Assembly: GCA_019648995.1 (NCBI GenBank)
Contig: BLXT01003580.1
Span: 386,068 to 411,043, forward strand
Source of the DNA: Plakobranchus ocellatus
Lineage: Eukaryota; Mollusca; Gastropoda; Plakobranchidae
DNA length: 24,976 nucleotides
Direction: 5' to 3'
Shown: piece after piece, positions 1 through 11,700 of the stretch
Layout of the letters: each line of letters begins with the position of its first letter
Position numbering within the stretch: the stretch's first letter is position 1
Made by a program: the position numbers and the translations under genes
Notes under the pieces: generated by a model
What the model was told of the DNA's origin: nothing
The model's database searches: none
What the model saw: the letters and a program-made list of their open reading frames with translations, nothing else

Positions 1-1490
1 TTGAAAGAGATGTACAAAATGTGCTAAACATTTAGATCTAGTATTAGAATGGCCATTTAACATCTTCAAAGTTATTAATTGTGATGTTGAAACTTGTTGC
101 AGAAGGCTGCGCTCTGGAGAACTAACTCCAATTAACTATAGAGTGTGGCACTTGAAGAAATAAAAGCCAATATAGGAAGGACTGGACTAATATTAGGCCT
201 ATAAATATAAGTGGGTCCCATGCTTACGCCAAGTATTGAGGAACCGGGGAATAGTGGTTAGGCCTATATTCAATTTATAAATTAAATGGTTGCCCCATAG
301 TTTAGAAATCTTCCCCTTGTTGCATTGGATTCAGTATGCCAGAAAAGAAATCTCTTGTTTTAAAACGCTATGGTGTTGTTATTTTGCAATAATATCATTA
401 ACAAAATCAATGCACTGAGAGTGAGATCTATGTGACTAGGGATGGACAGTGTAACAATTGACATGCACTTGACACCAAATCTCCTTCATCTACTGACAAA
501 ATGATGGAGAGTTAGGTAGGCCCACATGGCAATCCTAGTAAATAGCATCTCTCATTCTTATCAAGTATCTCCAAAAGTATTTATTTGTGTCTGCCAAAAC
601 CATCAGTTATATTTGCCTAAAATGTACAAATTTACGTAAAGTATACTTTGTTTTCGTAAAAAGACTATAGTGTAATTGAAGAAATAAGATGCTTGTCTAC
701 AGATGTGAGAAACATCATTTGTTTAAGACCCAGGGGAGGCTGATGAATTTTCTCTGTTCGCCTGTGCCCATTCAGCACTAGTTGGGGCACCATAGCTCTC
801 TAAATCTAAAGAGCACTTTTTTGGTTCAATACGGAAAAGCAGTGCGATCTTAATGCCCTCTAAAGGTAGAATGTATGTCTAGAAAAAAAAAAAAGGAAAA
901 GAGTGGGACCACTTACTATAGAAAACTAGGACTTTTAACTGAATTTTTAGAGTGCATGTGTTTCCTTTAAAAGAATTCTTGATAAAAACATGAAGGTATT
1001 GATGTAGTCTTTTTTCCTTCAAATTGGAGTGAGTGCTATTCCTACTCCTGATTGCCATCCCCTGATCCGAATGATATGACGTTTATTCTATCTAGGCTAA
1101 TAGTTATTTATATTTTAAAGCTAGATTGATTGTGGGTATGGATTGCAATTATAAACTTAAATTAATGAGGTCATAAATAATCCCGATTTTTAAAAATTGT
1201 TTTGCTGTTACATTTTAACTAAAATTTAGTCCAGTGATAATATTGAAATATAAATGCATACTTAACTTTCGATAAAGTTTGTGACCATGGATCTAGATGT
1301 AGGGTAGACATATTTATCATCTGTATTACTTTGATGAAATGAAAGTGTAGATCAAGCTTAGATTAAAAAAAGAAGAAAAAAAAATCATGTCTCCTGTAAG
1401 GTCATCCTGTCCCTCAGAGTTCTCTTCTTATTGCACAAAAATTTTTAAAATATATTTATTCCCTCTCTCCATCTCTAGTCTCTCTTCTTT
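1..1490. other. 5' flank of the HAP40-like gene, no coding feature seen
   Basis: No open frame of useful length and no recognisable protein in either strand. The stretch is AT-rich with poly-A runs. The word TAGGCCTATA occurs twice (around 194 and 261). A block near 760-870 is less AT-rich than its surroundings and could be an old repeat, but I cannot name it. A promoter for the downstream gene is probably here or further upstream, because the first coding exon is preceded by an acceptor-like sequence, which implies an untranslated exon somewhere in or before this stretch. I could not locate its donor or a TATA-type promoter with any confidence. Confidence 0.5.
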
Positions 1491-1506
1491 TAGGTTTATT
1501 GTTTCA
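1461..1506 (+). promoter_or_regulatory. probable 3' splice acceptor in the 5' UTR
   Basis: A pyrimidine-rich run (CCCTCTCTCC, then TCTCTTCTTTTAG) ends in AG at 1492-1493, and a second TTTCAG ends at 1505-1506. This lies 26-40 nt before the start codon at 1533. It looks like the acceptor of an intron in the 5' untranslated region, so the start-codon exon would begin near 1494 or 1507. This is inferred from base composition and the AG only; no matching donor was identified. Confidence 0.45.
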
Positions 1507-1532
1507 GATTAAAAAAAGAATTCCTCTGAACA

Positions 1533-1591
1533 ATGGAGAAAGACAGTGATGTGTTGACCAAGTACCGAGCCGTGACAAACAAGCTGAAAAA
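1533..1591 (+). CDS. F8A1: HAP40 exon 1 (start codon, residues 1-20 part)
   Basis: The ATG at 1533 in context AACAATGG opens [20 protein letters not shown], which aligns with the human LARYRLVSNKLKK segment. The human N-terminal Gly/Ala-rich leader is absent. The exon ends after AA of a Lys codon, followed by donor GTAAAT at 1592 (phase 2). Without splicing the frame would reach a TAA at once, which supports the donor. Confidence 0.92.
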
Positions 1592-2665
1592 GTAAATAAA
1601 AAATTTCTTGTGTTTTGACTTGAGAGCAAGTTGGTTTACAATTCATGAACCGTGCAACAGACCAGCTGATTAAAATTGAGATCTAGTATATATTCAGTGA
1701 AAACTATATAACTATCACCTTTGACATTCTATACCATTTTAATCTAAATTTACGTCAATAATGTGTAATCCATCAAGAAAATAAATCTTTAAAAATCTGT
1801 TAGACAATGATAGAAAGCATTTTCAATTGAATATGATTTATTGATGAACCAACTGTACAGCTTCGAGCATTATGCATGCAAGTAAAAAATAGATTTCTTG
1901 AAAATGTCTACACGTTATTTTTTAGAATTCTTTTCTTTTTATAATTGAATTTCAAAATGTATTTTCATTTTCAATATCAGGCGTTTCCTGAAAAAGCCCA
2001 ATGTGTCAGAAGGCAGTGAAGAATTTGGTAAGTTTCTTGATTTTAATTTAACCATTTCAGGATGCCAACCCCCTTTCCGGTTACAAACAAAATGCATGTT
2101 TTAGGACGCAGGTAACCGATTTGGTTACAAAAGTTTTACACCCCTTCAGGATGCTGACCTCCGCTGTGCTTACCTCAGAGTTTCGCATTCTTATATGATG
2201 ATTTTATACAAATTTTCAAAAAAACGCAAAAACCAATGCGTCATAGGGAATAGAGAGTGTCCACCCATTGCTTCTATTGGGAATTTCAATGCTCTGGGTG
2301 GCGAGTCCTGAAAAGGTTAAGGCATAGACAAGTTGTTTTGACATTTACACATACATTTTTATTTTTTTCACAGTTATCGTTACTTTTTTATCGTATATAT
2401 TATTAATGATCTTAAAATGAATCTTTGTTTTTAAACATCATTGCTATTTTATTTTTTTTTTTACAGCTTTGATTTTGGCATAGTTGTGGTTCATCATTTA
2501 TTTATTTTTTATTTTACAACAGCCTCTCTCATTCTTTTTGTCTCTGTTTCCGTATTTCAGATGGTCTCTCTTTCTCTTTCATTGTATTCCTGTCCTTCTT
2601 TTTGTGTGGTTTCTCTATCTCTCTTTATCCCCCCCCCCCCCCNCCTGCCTGTCTGTCTAATTGTC

Positions 2666-2740
<75 letters not shown>

Positions 2741-5700
2741 AGTTTTAAATAAATTCTTAAAAAAAAAAAAGATATCAGTTGTCTCAGAGACTACCCAGAT
2801 TTTTCTTAAACATTCCATTTCAAATTTTTCATGTCTATCTCATACATTAAGTTACCCACCTTATACATTTCCCAGCTTCTCTTGCAAAGACCCTGAAGAG
2901 CCAAGAGTGCCCGCAGTATGCAGGGTTTTGCTGCCTTGCACAGGCAAGGTGAGTTGTATCCGGTAGATTCTTCTGTTGGAGATTTGAACCCCTCATCTGA
3001 AAAAGGCATGAAAGTCCAAGATCACCTGGTTGTGCCCAGGTTATACATGAAAAAGGAAAACCAAAACTTTATCTAGAGGCATTTTCCAATCTCAAGTGAA
3101 TTTAAACAGTCTTGTGTGACTGAGTGAAATATCTTTTGTCTTGCATCCCTTGGCATTAGTTTTTAAGCCAGTCAGGCAAGCCAAACGTCACAAATGACAT
3201 ATTTGCATTGCAGGGTCTTCTAAAGGTCTCGCTCTCAGTTTTGCACCAGTGATTTATATTCAGATATATACATAAATATAAGTATTAAAATCAATCCTAA
3301 ATCATTATAATTAAAAACAATCCCAATAAGTGAGTAGCCCCAAATTATAGGACCTATCCAGAGAGGTATTAAATACACACAGGTAAATCTATATAATATA
3401 TTTAATATACTTTTTTTTCTCTTTTCATTTTAAAACATTTTACATAGTTTGCTTTATGGAGTCTTTTTTTGTGTGGGATTATGCATTTTTAAAATTATAC
3501 AGTATCTCTGACTTTCCTGCAGTCTGTTGGTTAAAACAGTCTATATTTGTTTTGCATTATCTGTTAGTTGATCTGTCATGTGTGTTAATATTTCAGTTTG
3601 GATAATATCAAATGTGGTTATCATTTAAAGCTAAATATTTGTTATCCAATACTAGTATTGAGTTAATGTTGCGAGTAATACTGCTCATTTAAAATTTTTG
3701 AAAAACTAGCATTCTTTAAAAAATATAAAAAAGAACCCATTGATCGACTTCTTTCAGGGGTAATATGGGCCTTTTTAGTTTTCACTGTATCAAACGTCAT
3801 TAACTGTGTACTCACAAAATATTTAAGATTTAAGATGCGTGATTCAATATTTTGTGGGCATTTGGACTTGCTGTAATTAAGCATTTCTGTCTTTTCTTTT
3901 GATTTCTATGAAAATTTAACAATGTGCAATTTATCATTGTGCAACTCACTAAGTCTTTGATATAATTAAGGGCATTTAATGACCTGTTCTCTGTCAAGAT
4001 GTGAACACACCCTCTCCAACCCTGCTGGGGAGGCACAGGCCCTCACAGATGCTGCAAGGTCGTTCCTGGAGGCTGAACAGATGGACAAAGAGCTTCGAGT
4101 GCCTGGCTTTCAGGAGCATCTCACTGCAGCCATTAACTGCTACAGCCACGCCATAAGGGTAGGCTATGCTTTATTTAACATTTATTTATCTTTCATTGAC
4201 CCAGTCATAAGGGGTCAACATTGCTCTTACTTATTACTTATTTTAGCTGCGACTAACTGGAAGCAATGGGAACAAAAATCTTATGGATTTTTTTTTTAAT
4301 TGCCATAAACTGCTAATGTCATGTTATATGAGTAGACCATGCTGTTGCACAGTGTTGTGTATATCTTTCAATAGCTTGACATTCTTTGGTAAAAAAACTG
4401 TATGTCTTTCCTTTTCATTCACCTTCATATTTATTAAAATATAAATTTTTATATAAATATTAAATGTTACAAAAATTTTTTTTTTGATTCTGCATATTAG
4501 ATGCAAGCAAAAGAACAACAAAAAGAAATCAAACTGTAAATGTAATAGCTTTTAAAAATATCTAGCCGATGTATCATCCAAATAAAGGGGAAAAAAAGAA
4601 TATCAGATTGATTTTTGGAAAAAAAACACATTTTTTTTAAATTAAAGAAATACACAACTGATAAAGCTTGACTCTTCTCAGGTTCACATTGAAAACAAAC
4701 AAATTGCTTTGGCTGCTTCTCTGTGTTTGGAAGTTGGGAACGTTCTCAGGGTAAGCAACGACTGATTAAGCTTATGAGAGCTATAGTTTTTGCCAGTTTC
4801 ATGTTTAGCTCTTAAATTAGTTTGAAGTGAATACTTGCAGAAAGAGCCAGAATGAGTTAAGATATTCAATAATTTTCTCCATGCTCATAAATCATGTCAA
4901 CTGAATTTGAAGGGTTGTTGGTAGCACAGAGGATAGCATACCCATCCTGACGTCTGCAGGAACCTTTTTGTCAGGTTTGAGCTTCGCCACTGATGCCCTG
5001 GCCTGATAGAGGGCCTGAAAGCCTGAGATCACCTCATTGTAGACAAGGTTTGTAATTTCTTCATTGGGAGGAACATGTGATTTCAGATTGATTTTTGTGC
5101 TATTCAAAGCTTTCTGATTCTTTTTAATTATGACAAATTATAAGTTTAGGGCAAAGAGTATTTTTTTGTTACAACTTTTTACATACACATTTAAAATTAA
5201 GATTGAAAAATCTCAAATCGGAAAGTAATTTTTGTAGATCTAGATTTCTATGAAAACCTTGTGGTGTGAAAGATGAGTGACTTTTGCTGAAACACGATAG
5301 TCTTTTTGGTTTTGCCCGGTCACATTTTCTGTAAGATATTTATTGTACGCTCAGGAAGTGTCTCATAATAATAGCACTCCTTAATGGTATGAGCAAATCA
5401 TTGTTCCAGAATTTAAAGATATCAAATGTTGAAAGCATGGCATTGTGGTGCTGTAGGTGTTTTTTTTTCATTTTAAACTGGAATTCTTGAATGAAATAGC
5501 ATCACAAGGAAATGAAATATTTTATGACTACTGTGATAATACAGTGGTTTCAGTGCATCTTGTAGTTTTCTATCAAATGATCTCATCATAAACCTTCTAG
5601 ATTCATGCAAACCTGAGAAAAATTTCTCAGTGTTGAATGTTAAGATAGCTTTTGTCTGCAGAGAAGCATTTCTTTTTGTGTTGATATTACATGTATTAAA

Positions 5701-8700
5701 AATAAAATCTGTTACTGTTTTACTTCTGGTTTGTGGGTTTTTTTTTGCAGAAAATGAATAAACCTGGAGAGGCGATTGTACATTACCAACGAGCGTCAGA
5801 ACTGCAATCACAGGTGAGTTATTTGTTGTCTTATGCAAAACATTTGTTTAAAATAGAAATGTTTTTAAAGCCAACGAGGGCCTTTTTTTACCTTATCCTT
5901 CAATATATATCATTATAATTTGGATGTCCCATGTAATATTCTCTAGAAAAAGACATTTTTTCCCCCCTTTTTTAACTGTCTTTTTATTTTTTCTTGAAAT
6001 CTCAATACCTTGATACAGATTCACTACATCATTACGGCCAGAACCCACCATGGCAAAGCTTACAAAGTGCAGTGCCTACCTGTGTCAAAATGTTCAATAT
6101 GAAACTCAATGCATTTGCTTTGATTTAGTTTTGGCTGTCAAATACACTTATGTTGTGTACCAAGTTTTAAGTATATCAAGTTTGATGAATTTTCTGTGCT
6201 TGTTTTGTAGAGTGCCCTAGACTGTCTTTCAGCTTTACAAAAGGTGGCTGAGTGCAAGATGGAGACCAGTAAGTTTGACAGATAAGTCTGTTACCAGATA
6301 ATAGCAAATTGCAGGCAAACAACTTAGTTATGGGAAAAAAGATAATTTACGGAATTTATAAGTACATTTTCAGATTTTGGTTTTGGACTTAAAAATATAT
6401 CTAGAAATGTTTTAAATAACTAGGAAAATGGTAAACTTGCCCAAGATTCAAGTGAAATGGTACCTTTAAAATATAATGGTTCTTTAGTGCAAAGAATTTA
6501 CCTTCAATGTATTTTTTCCACAAGTAATGTGTCTGTCAAAAGCATGGCAGCTTAGACTGGTCTGTATTTTGACATTTGTATAAGCGACAAAGGACAGGAA
6601 AAAGTGGAGGACCATGATCGCCAACGCTGTAAAGCAAGGCACCTGATGATGATGATGATATAATTATATATATATATTATGATAGAAAGCAGTCTCTGAA
6701 ATTATTTTGAGCAAGTTTTGTGGAGGTATGTGACATGGAATTTAGTTCTTCCAGGTCTCAAGTTGGAAGTAAATCATGTGAAGTGTTTAGAAAATATTTT
6801 CCTCAAAATCGTTCAGGAGACTGTGAAAATAAGATGAGCTCAAAATTGAATTTCTCACCATTAGCCATTTTTTTACTAAACCCTTTACTTATGATTCTTA
6901 TTTCAGAGGACTACGAAGGGGCTTTGGCTGTACTTACAGAAATGGCTTATTTGGCCCATGAAAGAGGAGGCAAGTTGAATATCATTCTGTTCATTTTTCT
7001 ATGTGCGTTGTGGAATTGATCGACTTTAAATCTAAGGCTGGATATGATAAGTATTTTGATTTAAAGCCACCTAAAAATTATGTTGGGTAAATAAAAAACA
7101 GCACATACTTTTTTTTAGATCAATATTCTACCTGAAACCTATTGTGGAACTATAATTTGAAGTGTTAAGAAAATGATGTTCTACACAGAGAAAAAAAAAG
7201 CGATCCTTCTCACATGTACCATTTGTATTAATTATAATTGATATGAGAAAAAATAATGCAGCAGTGGTTCCATATACAGTGGAGCATTTTAAAACCAAAA
7301 TTCTAAGGATCACAGAAATGATTTTGGTTCAAAGATATTTTAGCCAAGCCCTGATAATATTTAAAGAAACAACCATTTCAGGATTCAAACGTTATTTTGT
7401 TTTAGCCATGAATTTTTGATTGACACATTTTTGGGTCTACAGTGCCTTAATCCATATACAGTGTAGCTCTATCACTACTAATTTCTTCAGTTATCTGTTC
7501 ATCCTTTAAATCAATGTCCCCAGCCTATTGTTCGTGCATCACTGGTGATCTAGATGATATGCAGGCAATATCAATTCTTCCTAGGTCATTTGTGTTTTCC
7601 ACTTGTGAATAAATTGATATCTGAATTGAATTGTGTTTTCCAGGAAACAGGAGGCACACAGGGCTGTACAGATCTAAGTGACACTTGATCGTAAAAGTTT
7701 GGGGGCCACAACTTTCAGTCTTAGAGTTTTGTGTTGTTCAATTCTTGTGTGGTGATTGCAACTTTGGGTATCCTCTATTATGATTTGCCTTTACAAAACT
7801 GTCTCTTGTTTTCACAGGTTCTTCAGTAACTGGTCGGCCCATTGGGGCATATTGTGATATTCTGGCCAGGTGTGAAATAACACGGGTGCTTCTCCTTTTG
7901 CTTTTACAGGTGAAATAAAATGTTTGGTTTAATTATTGGGTTGTGATGTGCTGGTTGCTTTTTATTGAAAAAGAAAAGTGAAAACAACAGTAGCCAATCA
8001 GATGTATACTTTAAAGATATTACAACAGTGAATAAAGAGAAAGATATTTTGCCTTTCATTGATTTCGTCCATTGGTTTTTAAACAAAAATTATGATATGA
8101 AATTAAAAGGCTGAGTTTCCCCCCCCAAAAAAAAGATAATTTACTAGTGAAGAAACATAAAAAGCAATATTGTTGCTTATCCGAGAAAAAAAAAGTGACT
8201 ACTAGTTTTATACACTGTTTTAAATCTTAACCAATTGTAAAGATGTGTACAAAAATAAATTATTTACTCTGTGGCTTATCCATGATAAGAGCAGTTTCTT
8301 TCTCTTTATGCCAGTAACATAGCATTATGTCTTGTTTTACTCTTTAAATACAGATGTCTTGTATCAAGTAATGATTTTTCCATTGTATATTTGTAAGAAT
8401 GTTCAAGTATGTTTTTAATACATCAGTCAGGACTTCTTGTGTATGAAAAGAATGAATTGTTATTCTTTTAACTAAAAGAAAAAGAAAATGTCCGAGCAGA
8501 CAATTAACATTGGGATCATGTAAGAACTACATGCTGGATGGTTAGGCAATATTGTATTGGCTCCTTACACTTCATTTTCTTTTGTGCTTGCCTATTAAGA
8601 TGTTTTTTGAATTTTAAGGTAAGGATTTGCCTTAGGCAAAGTGGAATAACTCTGGTGGCCTTGTTTTGCAGCCCACACCACAGAGAATACGACCAGAGCA

Positions 8701-11700
8701 TGCGCAAACACTGGAGAAATACACCTGGGAATCTTGCGATAGCCTCACAGGTTGGACATCATTTAATACTGTCTCTGTATTGTCATATATACTCCATTGT
8801 AATGGCACATGTCATTCAGGGTCTTTTTAAAATATCAAGAAAAAAAATTTTTTTTTTCCTCATGAAGATACAGGTTTCGGCTGAATCAATGAAAGTTTTA
8901 TTGGCACAGTTCTATAAAGCAAACATTATCTGATAGCCCTTAGTCTCAATAATGAAGTGATAACAACATTCTATTTTGGCATAAATCTGCCATGTGCCAT
9001 TATGGTAGAGCAGTGGTGCATGAGGAATTTTAGGGCAAAATGAGATCCATTTGTGAAATCATTGACAAAAAAGAAATTTTATGAGTGAGCAATCTGTATT
9101 CCCAAGATAGCTGGGATTGTTTTGGGATGCAAGAGGCTACAGTGAACACAATATTGAATGTGGATGACTGTGAAATACTTAATTGATCACAAAACAATTT
9201 AATTATAGTCAGGGTTACATTAATCATCACTTTAAAAAGCCAGTTTTAGTGTATTGCTCAGAAAGGCTTCATATGCAGAAATTAGTAAATCACTTTTGCA
9301 CATAGATTGAATGTGTAACAGCCTCTCAAAATAAGCCAACTTGTGGGTCTATTTTGAGAGCTTTTGTTTGGTTTTACATGTTATTTACCAGCTACAACTG
9401 ACTTTGGATTTTAGAGTAGAGATTTAAATACGATTGTGTCTACAGTTTTCTTGTTTAGTTTGCCACTTAAAGACATAGATATTTTTTATTACTCAAATTC
9501 AAAAGGGATAGAATTCTTTATTTTTGTGAGGATAACTTTCTCTTTTGACAATCTGGTGTATGGCTAGGATTTGAATGAATTTTAATCTTTAACAGCTCAA
9601 CATTCTTAACTCACAGAGGACTAAGCCCTGGCGGATATACATACGCTTCAGACAAGCTATTTTCGCCCAATTTAAAAAATTCATAAAAACAATTCCACCA
9701 TTTTCTTCACACACAAAAGAAATAATGTAGGTGTAACAAATGCAATACTGTAATTTTTTTTTTTTTAAGGATTTTTTTCACATCACCATGAAATTTGATT
9801 TTCTGAAACATTTTTTGAAACTGTTCATAGGCATTAAAATTTGAGAAAAAATTAATGTGACTGTCTTTCAGATTTCATTATTTGTTTTTGTGGTTGTAAA
9901 TGAAATCATCACTGTTCATGAACTAGCTCAAGTCAAGATCCAGATCTAGTTCTGCTTGATTTACCCTCACCTATCTTAGATCTAGATGTAGATTTGGGCG
10001 TTTCCTTAGTTTTACTAGATCTAGATCTCTAGTACTAGGTCTAGGGTCTGATTCTGGTTCACTATCAGATAAATCGGGTTCTTCAGTATAAACTCTTGGT
10101 CCCCATCATCAATAACTTCTTCAATTTCACAATCATCAAAAATATCAAAGATATTGCTTTTGTGTTGTCTAGTTGCCATGTTTCTACCTTGCGTTTTCAA
10201 CACTGTTAGGAGTGGCTTCCTCTTGAGCTTAATAGCATAAAAAGTTACAACTTTATGAAAACGAGACTTGTTATGAAACGAAACAAGATGCGTAGCTAGC
10301 GTTAAGGATGGATCCTGCAACAATTGAAGGGTTTCTATAGAAGTCATAGGTCGGCAAAGAATGTCCCACAACAGGATCGGGGATCTGTCTTGTTTGACAT
10401 AAGGAACAACCAGCAACTGTTGCAGGATTAGTCCTTAATGAGTTAATGTGTCCCATTTTCAGAGACATCTTATTGTACTTTTTCTTTCAAAGAAATTCTC
10501 TTATCATTAACAAAATTGATTTAAAAAAAAAGAAAGATTTCAGGGTTTGAAAATTTAAGAAGAAATGTTTTTACCTCTCAATGACCCAATGTTTTTGCAA
10601 TGATGTTATGGGTAAAATTTATTCAGAGCGATATGTTGTTTAATAGCATTGAGGCGTGATAATTGACGTTAGAATTGTTTTTAAAATTTCAACACAGTTT
10701 TAAAATTTTCTCAATACTGGCATAAAGTCAAGAATTAAATTTTGGGGCTAATATAAAATATTCTATGTGATCTAAAAATTCCTTTTTTGTTTTGTTTTAA
10801 TGGTATACTAAAGTTGAGACAATTGATGAACTTAAAGCAAGAAAAATGAAATATTTAAAACTTTTACGATTTCTGTTATTTTGCTAATTTTTTGTTGGAT
10901 CCTACAGTGGGTAGAATTTTCCTTGCTTGATGATAGTGAATAACATTGTGTTCTTTATACTTGCAGAAATGTACCTTGGCGAGGATCTCTATCTCTTGTT
11001 ACAGTCTGTAGTGGTAAGGAACAAACATTTGTTTTTTGAGTTTTTTGAAATTTTTTTTTAATGAAGGAACAAAAACCTCTTCCTTTATCAATAACTACAC
11101 TGTAATCATAGTGAGAGCAATAATAGAAGTCATTTTGAGTAAGCAGAACTAGAGAAAACATGTCAGTTGACACAGGTTATTTGTTGTTGGTATTTTTGCA
11201 TGCCTCTAAAATCTTGTAACCAGATACCGTGAGTAACACATTAATTTAGGCCAGAAAAGGATCAAGAATTCAATATTTTTATTTATAGCAAAAACTTTCC
11301 ATTAAAACTGCATGTGTACCAGATTCAAAGGTCTATGGGGGAAAAAATGTTGAGCCAATAAAAAAAAATATCTAAGACAAGTTATTAAGATATAAAATAC
11401 ATGTAAACACCAAAGCATTCTGCAGAAACACAAAGTAGTTTTAAGCACTGCTCCTCATGACTTTGGCTTGTGACTGCTGACTCATATCAAATGGATACAA
11501 AAACATTTAATAAATTGTTTAATCAATGGTAACATAAATGAAAAGTTTTGTAGGTCAAGGTCAATGTTAATTACTCAATCACAAATATGCGATCATATTG
11601 CAATCATTTTCCAGATGGCTTGTCAGTCCCAAGATTTGATGTCTCTCAACGCCTTACAGAAAGATCTGTGGCCACTCCTCAACCCTGAGCAGAATCAACT

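Noticed and set aside
2441..2966. Two overlapping + strand frames of about 100 codons, rich in Ser and Leu
   Set aside because: They read through the poly-C and (CT)n tract in intron 2; the second also overlaps exon 3 in the wrong frame.
2980..3000. B-box-like GGTTCAAATC on the - strand, possible tRNA-derived SINE
   Set aside because: No A-box was found at the expected distance upstream on that strand, so a single match in AT-rich DNA is not enough.
7379..7400. AACCATTTCAGGATTCAAACG, similar to the left end of the intron 2 MITE
   Set aside because: It is not preceded by TTAA and has no partner end nearby, so it is either chance or an unrecognisable fragment.
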